A stretch of 49,387 nt of DNA from Bacteroidales bacterium (GCA_015060325.1 SUYQ01000022.1:1-49387); one strand, 5' to 3'. Counted from the first letter of the stretch, positions 1-8,728 are shown. Program-made: numbers and translations. The notes: generated by a model from the sequence alone, not told the origin.

Positions 1-32
1 GTAAACGCCTTCTTATTTTTGGATTATCACTC

Positions 33-58
33 ATTAGATGAAACCGTTTTCATCTAAT
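33..58. repeat. Short perfect inverted repeat at left edge
   Basis: Arms ATTAGATGAAA (33-43) and TTTCATCTAAT (48-58) form an 11-bp stem with loop CCGT. It could be a terminator of a gene lying outside the window, but there is no strong T-run on either side. The rest of 1-162 is AT-rich and shows no gene I can support. Confidence 0.45.
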
Positions 59-162
59 TTATGTAAGTGTATGAATATAATCAAGTTACAACGGTTTTAC
101 CAACCATTTTTGTCAATTATATCGTAATTTCTTGGCATTTGTTTGCCCGAGGTCTTAGATAT

Positions 163-203
163 TCAAAAGAAAAACCCTCGTAGAATGCATCTACGAGGGT
201 TTT
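163..203 (-). terminator. Rho-independent terminator of tRNA-Phe
   Basis: A 14-bp perfect stem (171-184 with 190-203) has loop ATGCA. Read on the minus strand, the stem is followed by T-rich sequence (TTTTTCTTTTG). It begins 3 bases past the 3' end of the minus-strand tRNA, so it most likely ends that transcript. Confidence 0.85.
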
Positions 204-206
204 GAG

Positions 207-279
207 TGGTGTCACCGGGAATCGAACCAGGGACACAAGGATTTTCAGTCCTTTGCTCTACCAACTGAGCTATGACACC
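207..279 (-). tRNA. tRNA-Phe (GAA)
   Basis: On the minus strand the 73 bases fold as a cloverleaf. The acceptor stem GGTGTCA pairs with TGACACC over 7 bp. The D arm is GCTC-AGTTGGTA-GAGC, the anticodon arm AAGGA-CTGAAAA-TCCTT, and the T arm CCTGG-TTCGATT-CCCGG. The anticodon GAA (244-246 on the plus strand) reads phenylalanine codons. The discriminator base is A and CCA is not encoded, so it must be added after transcription. It has its own promoter and terminator, so it is monocistronic. Confidence 0.97.
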
Positions 280-320
280 ATTTTTGTTTTAAGAACTCCC
301 ATTCTTTTCGTTTGGGATTG

Positions 321-351
321 CAAAGGTAGACATTTTTTCTTTACCTGCAAA
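321..351 (-). promoter_or_regulatory. Promoter of tRNA-Phe
   Basis: On the minus strand a TTTG (348-351) is followed after exactly 19 bases by TACCTTTG (321-328). This matches the Bacteroidetes -33/-7 consensus TTTG-N19-TAnnTTTG. Transcription would start about 35 bases before the mature tRNA 5' end. Confidence 0.8.
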
Positions 352-583
352 TTTTTATTCAACTTTTTAACGAATTTTTCGAATTTTTGGTCTGCATGCT
401 GTAACTGGTCTGGTCATGGGTTTACCTGGTACCGATTGCAGGTGAAACACAAAAGACTGACAGTCAAGGACTTAAGACTTCAATATGTGCGTTTTTATGG
501 ACATAAACGAGGTTCAAAACATTGACAATCAACACATTGCATTACGCACAAGAGAAATAAAGTGTATTTCGAAATTAGTTTCG
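352..583. other. Intergenic region without a supported gene
   Basis: About 230 bp between the divergent tRNA and priA promoters. Short open frames here have no recognisable protein character and run into the priA promoter or the tRNA. I see no clear repeat or RNA structure. Confidence 0.5.
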
Positions 584-591
584 TATATTTG
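584..591 (+). promoter_or_regulatory. Probable -7 element for priA-metH
   Basis: TATATTTG fits TAnnTTTG, 45 bases before the priA ATG. The -33 region is weak: no TTTG at the right distance. Assignment rests on position and the -7 match only. Confidence 0.5.
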
Positions 592-635
592 TAAGTTAAT
601 GCAGACGTCATGGAGCATGACGCAGCAAGTTGTAT

Positions 636-3257
636 ATGGTGAACGGTCAGTACATATCAGTCATCCTGCCGCTCAAACTGGAGTGGGAGCCATGTTATTC
701 GATTCCGGAAACATGGGAGGGAGAGGTATATCCCGGGGACAGGGTAAAGGTATCGTTTGCCAATAAGGTTTATTCGGGTGTGGTCAGCGCAGTGGGAATC
801 ATTCCGGAAACCTATCCGGCCAAGATTAAGGAGATCATAACTAAGGAAGAAGGACTGGCGGGAATACTTCCTGAAGAGATCGAACTATGGAGACATGTTG
901 CCGGATATTATCTATGCAGTATCGGCGAGGTCTACAAGGCAGCCTACCCTAGCAGCAAGATCAATCTAGAAGAGGCCCGAGCTGCCGCCCTGCAGAAAGC
1001 AAAAGAGAGACGCGAGAAGCTGCTGGAGTCTATGAGAGCGAAGGTTGCAAAGCTGCAGGACAGGAAGACTCGCAAGGAGGAGCAGCTGGCAAAGGTGCGC
1101 AAGGGCACCAAGGCTGAACTGAAATACGGCGAGGAGATGCAGCGCATCATAGCAGACCTGACCAAGGCGCAAGCCGCACTGGCATCTGCGACAGGAACTG
1201 TGGCGGAAGTAGCGCAGACCGGAAAGCTGACAGGACCGATGCAGAACGAGTTGACCGGAGCACAAGACACAGAGCTGACATGTCATACATCTCCGACAAG
1301 CTCTCCGACAGGATCACAGACAGACACTCCGACATTTAGCATCAGCCAGCCGCAGGAGATCAATACAGCCCAGACTGTTGACCTCAGTCAGGCACAGAGC
1401 ATAGCGTATGACGAAATCCGAGATGCATTCAGTAAAGGCAGACCGGCGCTACTGAAGGGAGTAACCGGGTCAGGAAAGACAGAAATCTACATCAAGCTGG
1501 CGCAGGATGCACTCTCGGCAGGAAAAAATGTCCTGTACCTCGTCCCGGAAATTGCTCTGAGCAGACAGCTCGAGGACAGACTGTATGAACATTTCGGAGA
1601 GCGTCTTATGACATTCCATTCTGCCGAAAGCGCTGCCAGCAAAAGAGCTACAGCGGAAATAATCCGTTCATACCGCGGTGAGTCAAACGGCAGCTACATC
1701 GTGCTGGGAACACGTTCATCATTGTTCCTGCCTCACCACAATCTCGGCCTCATCATAGTGGACGAGGAACATGACAATTCATACAAGCAGGACTCCCCTG
1801 CTCCCCGATACAACGGACGTGACACCGCCCTCATGCTCGCCATGATCCAGAACCGGGCGCCACAACCAGCCACCGGAACCGATGCGCAGTATGTTGGCTG
1901 CACTGCCGACCGCCAAGCAACCTGCAACGCTGATCGACAGGTCACACCTAATGCCGGCCCTCACGCTACTGGAAGCCATGCCTGCAATGCTGATCGACAT
2001 ACGACACCTAACACCGTCCAACACGCTACTGGAAGCCATGTCTGCAACGTCATCATGGGCTCGGCCACTCCGTCGCTGGAGGAGATGTACAACTGCCGTG
2101 CGGGCAAGCATCATCTTGTGGAACTGAAGGAGCGTTTTCATGGTTCTGAAGCAGCTGACGTGGAGATCATTGATACGCGTGCAGAGCGTCGCAAGAGGGG
2201 CATGGAGGGAAGCTTCTCCAGGAAGCTGATCGAACATGTCCGCAGGACACTGGCCGGAAACGGCCAGGTGATGGTCCTGCGGTCAAGGCGCGCCTGGGCG
2301 CCTGCGCTGCAATGCGAAGCATGCGGGGACATTCCTAAATGTCCCCACTGCAATGTCAGCCTGACATACCACAAGAAAGGGCAATATGGTGTCATAACAT
2401 GCCACTACTGCGGTCATACTGAACCATTTAAGGACCAGTGCGGAAAATGCGGAGGTCCGATGAAGAGCCTTGGAGCCGGCACTCAGAAGATCGAGGAAGA
2501 AGCAGCTGCGCTGTTCCCGGACGCAAGGATTGCGCGCCTGGACAGCGACACCGCTCAGAACAAGTCATATGAAACCAAGACCATCCGCGAGTTCAGTCAG
2601 GGAAAGATCGACATCCTCATCGGCACCCAGATGCTGGCTAAAGGTTTCGATTTCAGCAATCTGAGACTGGTGGCTGTGATAGCTGCGGATGCGATGCTCG
2701 GAATGCAGGACTTCCGTGCTGACGAAAAGGCGGTACAGCTGCTGGAACAGTTCAGAGGCCGCTGCGGCCGAAGGGATGCGAAAGGCCTGTGCATCATCCA
2801 GACCTCACAGCCGGAACACCCTGTATATAAACGCCTTACAGAATCCGAAGCCTCATGCGATGATCTGTTGCAGGAAAGACATGAATTCGATTTTCCGCCA
2901 TATACCAGGATCATCGAAGTCACATTCATGGACCGATATGCAGACCGAGCCGAAAGGATGGCAGCAAAACTCGCAGCTGCCCTTGGCACAGTCATCAGCA
3001 AGCATCAGGCAGGAGGGCATGCAGTCTGCAATGCGAACGACAACCTTACGAGAAATATGGCCGGCACAGCAATCATCGGCCCATACTCCCCTGTCATAGA
3101 CAAGGTTGCCGACCAGCACATCAGGACCATCCGCATCAGCCTGCGGAAAGACAAGAGGCTCAGATCGCTGAAAGAAGCAATCAGAAACACGGTTCTGACT
3201 TTTGAGAAGAACGAGAAATACACAAATCATATAACAATAGACGTGGATCCGTCATAA
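636..3257 (+). CDS. priA: Primosomal protein N' (replication restart helicase PriA)
   Basis: PriA is a superfamily 2 DNA helicase that reloads the replisome at stalled forks. The Walker A motif GVTGSGKTE lies near residues 275-283 and the Walker B box DEEH near 376-379, followed by motif III GSATPS. Two clusters of paired CxxC motifs between about 2310 and 2460 form the zinc-binding insert typical of PriA. I chose the ATG at 636; an in-frame TTG at 630 is less likely. At 873 residues it is longer than most homologues (about 730-820). The excess is in three low-complexity stretches: a coiled-coil plus Thr/Gln/Ser-rich stretch near residues 112-245, a duplicated block before motif III (1921-2040), and a short insert near 3006-3060. 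metH follows after 18 bp and is probably co-transcribed. Confidence 0.95.
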   Translation: MVNGQYISVILPLKLEWEPCYSIPETWEGEVYPGDRVKVSFANKVYSGVVSAVGIIPETYPAKIKEIITKEEGLAGILPEEIELWRHVAGYYLCSIGEVYKAAYPSSKINLEEARAAALQKAKERREKLLESMRAKVAKLQDRKTRKEEQLAKVRKGTKAELKYGEEMQRIIADLTKAQAALASATGTVAEVAQTGKLTGPMQNELTGAQDTELTCHTSPTSSPTGSQTDTPTFSISQPQEINTAQTVDLSQAQSIAYDEIRDAFSKGRPALLKGVTGSGKTEIYIKLAQDALSAGKNVLYLVPEIALSRQLEDRLYEHFGERLMTFHSAESAASKRATAEIIRSYRGESNGSYIVLGTRSSLFLPHHNLGLIIVDEEHDNSYKQDSPAPRYNGRDTALMLAMIQNRAPQPATGTDAQYVGCTADRQATCNADRQVTPNAGPHATGSHACNADRHTTPNTVQHATGSHVCNVIMGSATPSLEEMYNCRAGKHHLVELKERFHGSEAADVEIIDTRAERRKRGMEGSFSRKLIEHVRRTLAGNGQVMVLRSRRAWAPALQCEACGDIPKCPHCNVSLTYHKKGQYGVITCHYCGHTEPFKDQCGKCGGPMKSLGAGTQKIEEEAAALFPDARIARLDSDTAQNKSYETKTIREFSQGKIDILIGTQMLAKGFDFSNLRLVAVIAADAMLGMQDFRADEKAVQLLEQFRGRCGRRDAKGLCIIQTSQPEHPVYKRLTESEASCDDLLQERHEFDFPPYTRIIEVTFMDRYADRAERMAAKLAAALGTVISKHQAGGHAVCNANDNLTRNMAGTAIIGPYSPVIDKVADQHIRTIRISLRKDKRLRSLKEAIRNTVLTFEKNEKYTNHITIDVDPS
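1921..2040 (+). repeat. 60-bp in-frame tandem duplication inside priA
   Basis: Two adjacent 60-bp units (1921-1980 and 1981-2040) differ at about 10 positions. Each encodes 20 residues with the shared words CNADR and HATGSH. A related word (HAVCNAND) recurs near the C-terminus around 3016-3042. The block sits between the DEEH box and motif III, where homologues have only a short loop. Confidence 0.85.
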
Positions 3258-3275
3258 GGGCGGACCGAAAAGATC

Positions 3276-6200
3276 ATGATGTTTGAAGACAATAGAATAT
3301 TGATACTTGACGGTGCGATGGGCACCATGATCCAGAGGTATGGACTCATGGAGGAGGACTATCATGGTGAGCCGTTTGCAGGATGCGGAAAGGACCTCAA
3401 AGGCAACAATGAGTGTCTCAATCTGACCCGTCCGGAAATCATCAAGTCAATCCACAAGGAATATATAAAGGCAGGAGCGGATATCATCGAGACCAACACG
3501 TTCAGTGCCAACAAGATATCGCAGAGCGAATACGGCTGCGAGGAATTCGCAGCCAAGATGGCACTCGAAGGTGCAAGACTCGCCCGCGAAGCGGCCGACG
3601 AAGCGGCTGAGGCCGCCGCATCCGTAGGCCTGCAACGCAAGGTATGGGTTGCAGGCAGCATGGGCCCAACTTCAAAGTCACTTTCGCTCTCCCCTGACCT
3701 TTCAGACCCGGCATACAGACCATACAGCTTTGCCCAGATGAAAGAGGCTTATCGCGAGCAGGCGGAGGCACTTCTTCGCGGAGGTGCAGACCTGCTGCTC
3801 ATAGAGACCTGTTTCGATGCACTCAACGTCAAGGCAGCACTGGCTGGTATCATGGAATGCAGCCAGGCGATGCAGGCGGCTCCAAAGGTCTCCTCCCAGC
3901 CAAGCTGGATCCCACCTCATCATCAAGTGCGGCCAGATGCCAGATCCATAGGCCAGCATCTCCAAAGCATCCCTGTAATCGTCTCAGTATCTGTCGGTGA
4001 CAGAAGCGGTCGCACACTCACAGGGCAGACCTTGGAAGCATTCTACACCGCCGTCAGTCACTACCCTATCACGGCATTCGGTCTCAACTGCTCGCTCGGA
4101 GCTGCCGAAATGATGCCGCTGATCGAAGAGTTCAACAGATGGTGCAGATGCGCCGTGAGCTGTTACCCGAATGCCGGCCTGCCGAACGAGATGGGAGGCT
4201 ACGACCAGACTCCGGAGGAGATGGCCCGGGAGGTCAAGGCTATGGCCGAGCGCCAGCTTATAAACATCGCCGGCGGCTGCTGCGGCACGACTCCGGACCA
4301 CATCAAGGCGCTTGCGGCTGCCCTAAGGGGCATCGCACCCCGCCCTCTGCCGGAGCCGCAGAGCACGGCCACAAATAAAGCTCATTTTGTGGCCAGCACC
4401 CCAAAAAACACCGACCCGGCCACAAATAATGCCGTTTTTGTGGCCGGCCCATTAAAGGTCAGCGGACTGGAGGCCGTCACAATTGACGTCGCACACAACA
4501 ACTTCACCAACGTCGGCGAACGCACGAATGTAGCCGGCTCGAGGAAATTCGCCCGCCTGATTTCCGAAGGCAAATACGACGAAGCCTTGCAGATTGCAGC
4601 CAGGCAGATAGAAGACGGAGCCAGCATCATCGACATCAACATGGACGACGCCATGCTGGACAGCACGAATGAAATGGAACGTTTCGTAAGGCACATCTCC
4701 AATGATCCCGCCGTCTCCAAAGCCGCACTCATGATCGACTCTTCGCATTGGGAGACTATACTGGCCGGTCTGCAGAATGCCCAAGGCAAATGCATCGTAA
4801 ACTCTATAAGCCTGAAGGAAGGCGAAGATGAATTCGTCCGCAAAGCCATAGCCATCAAGAACTTAGGAGCAGCCATGGTCGTGATGGCATTCGACGAAGA
4901 GGGCCAGGCCACGACATACCAGAGAAAGATAGACATCTGCAAGCGCGCATACGTACTCCTCACCCAGAAGGCAGGAGTTGCGCCAAGCGACATCATATTC
5001 GATGTGAACATACTTTCCATCGGCACCGGCATAGACGAGCATGCGCTTTACGCCGTCGACTTCATCGAAGCTATGCGCTGGATCAAGCAGAACCTACCGG
5101 GAGCGCTTACTTCCGGTGGCGTATCCAACCTCTCGTTCGCATTCCGCGGCAACAATCCGGTCCGCGAAGCCATGCACTCGGCCTTCCTCTTCCATGCAAT
5201 CAAAGCAGGACTTGATATGGCCATCGTAAACCCTTCAATGCTACAGATTTACGACGAGATAGAGCCAGAACTTCTCAAGTGCGTGGAGGACGTCATATTC
5301 AATCGCGACCCTCAAGCAACAGAAAGGCTCATCGACAAGGCATCACGCATCATGGAGGCGAAGAATGCAGCTACAGGACCCGACGGCAAATCCACAGCAG
5401 ATAGCGCCACCGCTGGCGACGGGCAGAAAGGCTCAGTCGGAGCCCAGGACAATGCATCTGACGGAAAGACAGATGCAGGCTCCCGACTGAAAGCCGCGCT
5501 CATAAAAGGCCGTACAGAGTCGCTGGAGGCCGATTTGAAGGAAGTCCTGGAGACATATGGCAACGCCGTCGCTATAATCGAGGGCCCGCTGATGGAGGGA
5601 ATGGAAACGGTAGGAAAGATGTTCGGCGAGGGCAAGATGTTCCTGCCGCAGGTGGTGAAATCTGCCAAGGTCATGAGGACTGCCGTCGAAATCCTCGAGC
5701 CATATATGGACAAAGGGCGGTCAGAGGGCGGTTCAAGGCCGAAGATCGTCATCGCCACTGTCAAGGGTGATGTCCATGACATAGGAAAGGACATCACAGC
5801 TATCGTATTGTCCTGCAATGGTTTCGAGATCCACAACCTTGGAGTCATGGTGGATAAGGAGACCATCCTGGACGAGGCGGAAAGGATAGGAGCATCCATC
5901 GTCGCAGTCAGCGGCCTCATCACACCATCGCTTTACCAGATGGAGGAAATCTGCCGTGAGATGACTGCCAGGAACATGAACATTCCGCTGTTCATCGGCG
6001 GCGCTACAACCACCGCCCTGCATACAGCAGTGAAGCTCGCACCGCTTTATGGACATGTCTACCATGGTGCCGATGCATCTGCAGCGGCTGTTATGGCAAA
6101 GAAGTATATCATTGATCCTGAAGCATTTGAGAGCGAGCAACACCAGGCCCAGGAGCGTCTGAGGGAACTCTATGCAAAGGGCTCGGCACAGCCGGAGAAA

Positions 6201-7130
6201 GGCGGAGCAGCAACTGGAGAGGATATAGCAGAGACATCTGACGGAGACAGGTCAGAATCATCTCGACCGGCTGCTGACAGAAGTCAGTCCTGCTACAACG
6301 GCCGCTTCCCTATCGAAAGTTTCATGGAGGCATGTCCGCGTGACATTCCGGCAACCGAATTGCCTACCGGTGAAGTAGTTCCATATTTCGACTGGAGGAT
6401 GTTCTATGCGATATGGGGAGTCAAGTACGGCTCGGTTACGCCTGAGGCAATGGAGCTTATGCAGCTGAGACAGGATGCGGAGGACGAGCTGGCTCTGGGC
6501 AACTACAGGATAATGATTTCTGCTAGATTCATCCTCGGTTCGTCAGACGGAAATAGCATAATTACGCGCGACCGTGTGCTGCCATTCATGAGGCAGGAAG
6601 GCGCCGAGGGCATGTCGCTTTGCGATTTCGTCGTGCCGCAGTCATCGGGAAAACGCTCGCCTTTCGGGGTGTTCACCATCAGCGTAAAGCCGAAGAATGC
6701 CGCCCATGAGGAAGGATGCTGCTGCCCGGCGTGCAGCAACAAATATGAAGACCTGGTGGCCAAGGCGGTGAGGATGACATTGGCGGAGGCAGCGTCATGC
6801 TGGCTGGATGAACAGATCCTTCGCTCCGCTCAGGATGACAAAAAAGGCATGAAGGTCATCAAGCCGGCAGCGGGATACTCGAGCTGTCCGGACCACACGC
6901 TGAAGGGCGACATCCTGCAGATGCTGTCCGGAAGGTTCGGAGTGGGAATAAAACTGACAGAAAGCTACGCCATGATACCCGAAGCCAGCATATGCGGATT
7001 CATATTCATGCACCCGCAGGCCAAGTACCACGAAATACGACGCATAAGCAAGGAGCAATGTGACCGGTACTCCGACAGCAGAGGCATGGACGAAGAACGT
7101 CGCCGCCGCTTCCTCGGCCACCTGCTATAA
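3276..7130 (+). CDS. metH: Cobalamin-dependent methionine synthase (MetH)
   Basis: MetH transfers a methyl group from 5-methyl-tetrahydrofolate to homocysteine through cobalamin. In order: a homocysteine-binding barrel starting LDGAMGTM, with zinc ligands Cys272 and the Cys335-Cys336 pair (GGCCGT); a pterin-binding barrel from about residue 400 (NVGERTN); a cobalamin cap and Rossmann domain with DVHDIGK near residue 832; and a C-terminal AdoMet activation domain (YFDWRMFYAIW). At 1284 residues it is longer than the roughly 1230 typical. Extra sequence lies in linkers: residues 193-232 inside the first barrel, 362-394 (two palindromes), about 701-742, and about 975-1010. The activation domain also carries a dispersed-repeat-coded stretch (QILRSAQDDKK), with neighbouring residues apparently missing. 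All insertions keep the frame. metF lies downstream and supplies its methyl donor. Confidence 0.96.
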   Translation: MMFEDNRILILDGAMGTMIQRYGLMEEDYHGEPFAGCGKDLKGNNECLNLTRPEIIKSIHKEYIKAGADIIETNTFSANKISQSEYGCEEFAAKMALEGARLAREAADEAAEAAASVGLQRKVWVAGSMGPTSKSLSLSPDLSDPAYRPYSFAQMKEAYREQAEALLRGGADLLLIETCFDALNVKAALAGIMECSQAMQAAPKVSSQPSWIPPHHQVRPDARSIGQHLQSIPVIVSVSVGDRSGRTLTGQTLEAFYTAVSHYPITAFGLNCSLGAAEMMPLIEEFNRWCRCAVSCYPNAGLPNEMGGYDQTPEEMAREVKAMAERQLINIAGGCCGTTPDHIKALAAALRGIAPRPLPEPQSTATNKAHFVASTPKNTDPATNNAVFVAGPLKVSGLEAVTIDVAHNNFTNVGERTNVAGSRKFARLISEGKYDEALQIAARQIEDGASIIDINMDDAMLDSTNEMERFVRHISNDPAVSKAALMIDSSHWETILAGLQNAQGKCIVNSISLKEGEDEFVRKAIAIKNLGAAMVVMAFDEEGQATTYQRKIDICKRAYVLLTQKAGVAPSDIIFDVNILSIGTGIDEHALYAVDFIEAMRWIKQNLPGALTSGGVSNLSFAFRGNNPVREAMHSAFLFHAIKAGLDMAIVNPSMLQIYDEIEPELLKCVEDVIFNRDPQATERLIDKASRIMEAKNAATGPDGKSTADSATAGDGQKGSVGAQDNASDGKTDAGSRLKAALIKGRTESLEADLKEVLETYGNAVAIIEGPLMEGMETVGKMFGEGKMFLPQVVKSAKVMRTAVEILEPYMDKGRSEGGSRPKIVIATVKGDVHDIGKDITAIVLSCNGFEIHNLGVMVDKETILDEAERIGASIVAVSGLITPSLYQMEEICREMTARNMNIPLFIGGATTTALHTAVKLAPLYGHVYHGADASAAAVMAKKYIIDPEAFESEQHQAQERLRELYAKGSAQPEKGGAATGEDIAETSDGDRSESSRPAADRSQSCYNGRFPIESFMEACPRDIPATELPTGEVVPYFDWRMFYAIWGVKYGSVTPEAMELMQLRQDAEDELALGNYRIMISARFILGSSDGNSIITRDRVLPFMRQEGAEGMSLCDFVVPQSSGKRSPFGVFTISVKPKNAAHEEGCCCPACSNKYEDLVAKAVRMTLAEAASCWLDEQILRSAQDDKKGMKVIKPAAGYSSCPDHTLKGDILQMLSGRFGVGIKLTESYAMIPEASICGFIFMHPQAKYHEIRRISKEQCDRYSDSRGMDEERRRRFLGHLL
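4367..4446 (+). repeat. Two copies of a palindromic element inside metH
   Basis: Copy 1 (4367-4394) and copy 2 (4417-4446, one extra base pair at each end) share arms GGCCACAAA and TTTGTGGCC around a short variable centre. Over the 28-bp core they agree at most positions. Translated, they give TNKAHFVA and TNNAVFVA in the linker between the homocysteine and pterin barrels. Confidence 0.9.
6814..6840 (-). repeat. Dispersed-repeat half-element inside metH
   Basis: The minus strand reads TGTCATCCTGAGCGGAGCGA and then AGGATCT, nearly identical to the intergenic copy at 11541-11568. On the plus strand it is read in frame as QILRSAQDD in the activation domain. Confidence 0.85.
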
Positions 7131-7197
7131 GAAATGAAACTGTCATTTCCTTCGCAGGCGCCCAAATGGCAAGCTGATTTCGACCGAGAGAAGCACA

Positions 7198-7286
7198 CTG
7201 TCATTTCGACCGAGCAACGTTTACTGTCATTTCGACCGAGCGACGTTTACTGTCATTTCGACTGAGCGAAGCGAGTGGAGAAATCT
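7198..7286 (+). repeat. Array of 26-bp dispersed repeats after metH
   Basis: Units start CTGTCATTTCGACCGAGC at 7198, 7224 and 7250; the first two are 26 bp and the last ends in the longer form GAGCGAAGCGAGTGGAGAAA. A degenerate copy precedes at about 7139. The unit is related to, and has the same 26-bp period as, the arrays in the V-ATPase operon. Confidence 0.85.
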
Positions 7287-7360
7287 ACAACACATACAGC
7301 CATATAGATGTCTCGACTCCCTTCAGTCGCTCGACATGACAATAAAACGTAACAGCAACT

Positions 7361-7547
7361 AAGAGACAGAACTTACCAACCGACAACAAAAAACAAGATT
7401 CAAGATTTGAGCGGAGCGATGGTAAGTCTCCTCTCCGAGAGAGGAGATTTAGAGGAGAGGTAACGTAGATATATTTTCATATTTATGCACTACCTTTGTC
7501 CGAAGAGACAGAACTTACCAACCGACAACAAAAAAACAACATTCAAA
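7361..7547 (+). repeat. Duplicated metF leader segment
   Basis: About 44 bp starting AAGAGACAGAACTTACCAAC occurs at 7361-7404 and again at 7503-7547 with few differences. Between them lies a hairpin-forming segment (7421-7462, CTCCTCTCCGAGAGAGGAG) and a -7-like element. Only the second copy is next to the metF start. Confidence 0.85.
7491..7498 (+). promoter_or_regulatory. Probable -7 element for metF
   Basis: TACCTTTG matches TAnnTTTG, 52 bp before the metF ATG. The -33 region (AT-rich) lacks a clear TTTG. An in-frame TTG inside this element could be mistaken for a start but is more likely promoter. Confidence 0.55.
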
Positions 7548-7549
7548 AT

Positions 7550-8509
7550 ATGAAAGTGTCAGAAATACTAGCCAGCAGCACGAAGGCATACCCTTCGCTG
7601 GAGATCGTACCTCCACTAAGAGGCATGACCAAGACGGAACTCCTCGAGAGCATCGCTCCGTTCATGGAATTCAGCCCGAAGTACATCAATGTGACAAGCC
7701 ACAGGGATGAGTACGAATACCGCGAAGAGGCTGACGGAAGCTTCAGCCGGCACCTGGTCCGCAACCGCATCAGCGAAACCACCGTATGCGCTGCCATCAT
7801 GGAACGCTTTGACATAGAGACAATTCCGCATATCATATGCGCAGGCACAACCAAAGAAGAAATCGAAAGCAAGCTGGACAATCTGGCCTTCCTCGGCATC
7901 AACAACATCGTGGCACTGAGAGGAGACAGCATGAGCAGCGAGAAACGCTTCACCCCTACCCCGGGAGGCTACAGCTATGCCAGCGAACTGGTGCAAGGCA
8001 TCAGGAGCTATCAGGGAAGCAACACATATCGCAGGGAAAGAGGCCTTGAAACCGACGACCGTTTCTTCTGCATCGGCGTGGGAGCCTACCCCGAAAAACA
8101 TTTCGAAGCCCCCAACTTGGAAACCGATATCGCCAACCTCAAACGCAAGGTCGACGCCGGAGCAGACTACATCATCACCCAGATGTTCTTCGACAACAAG
8201 GTCTATTATGACTTTGTCGAAAAATGCCGTGCAGCCGGAATCACCGTACCGATCATCCCGGGCCTGAAACCCCTCTCTACCGCCCGTCAGGTCAGCGTCC
8301 TGCCGGAATCATTCTCCCTTGACATCCCGCTCGAACTCACATCCGAAATAGAAAAGGCTGCCGGAGACAAAGCCAAAGTCTATGAAATCGGCACCCAGTG
8401 GTGCATCAACCAGTGCCGTGACCTCATCGCCCACGGTGCCCCAGCCGTCCACTTCTACACCATGGGCAAATCCGACAACATCGTCAGGATTCTCAAAGAG
8501 TGCTTCTAG
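7550..8509 (+). CDS. metF: Methylenetetrahydrofolate reductase (MetF)
   Basis: MetF reduces 5,10-methylene-tetrahydrofolate to the 5-methyl form used by MetH, with an FAD cofactor in a TIM barrel. From the ATG at 7550 the protein has 319 residues, the usual length. Family features visible are SLEIVPP near the N-terminus, the conserved LRGD (VALRGDS), GADYIITQMFFDN and the PGLKP motif (IPIIPGLKPL). An upstream in-frame TTG at 7496 would add an unconserved 18 residues and lies inside a promoter-like element, so I reject it. It follows metH by 420 bp of repeat-rich DNA, so the two may not share one transcript. Confidence 0.95.
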   Translation: MKVSEILASSTKAYPSLEIVPPLRGMTKTELLESIAPFMEFSPKYINVTSHRDEYEYREEADGSFSRHLVRNRISETTVCAAIMERFDIETIPHIICAGTTKEEIESKLDNLAFLGINNIVALRGDSMSSEKRFTPTPGGYSYASELVQGIRSYQGSNTYRRERGLETDDRFFCIGVGAYPEKHFEAPNLETDIANLKRKVDAGADYIITQMFFDNKVYYDFVEKCRAAGITVPIIPGLKPLSTARQVSVLPESFSLDIPLELTSEIEKAAGDKAKVYEIGTQWCINQCRDLIAHGAPAVHFYTMGKSDNIVRILKECF

Positions 8510-8542
8510 GCCATCACGTTATTAACCCATCTGAACCAGACC

Positions 8543-8728
8543 GTCACCCCATGAAACGGCGAATTCATGGAGTGACAGTATCCCAACCGCTGCATAACAA
8601 CCAGATATCAGCACCGTCACTACCTGAAACTGCAATTTCTCGTAGGGACGATGTCCAAAACATCGCATAATCACCCAAAACAGCACCATCTCTACATAAA
8701 ACCGCTGATTTATGTAGAGATGGTGCTG
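8543..8728. repeat. Three palindromes downstream of metF
   Basis: Palindrome a: arms 8543-8555 and 8564-8576 (GTCACCCCATGAA, one mismatch). Palindrome b: arms 8615-8629 and 8636-8650, three mismatches. Palindrome c: 8681-8700 and 8709-8728, a perfect 20-bp stem (CAGCACCATCTCTACATAAA) with loop ACCGCTGA. The stems differ in sequence, but all have A/T-rich stem tops (AAAC ... ATT) around a GC-containing loop. One may serve as terminator between the convergent metF and lipoprotein genes. Confidence 0.75.

Noticed and set aside
202..766. Short plus-strand frames between the tRNA and priA
   Set aside because: They read through the tRNA gene, promoter elements or the start of priA in another frame.
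7131..7495. Riboswitch upstream of metF
   Set aside because: The leader is made of dispersed repeats and a duplicated segment. I could not find the conserved core of a SAM or cobalamin riboswitch.
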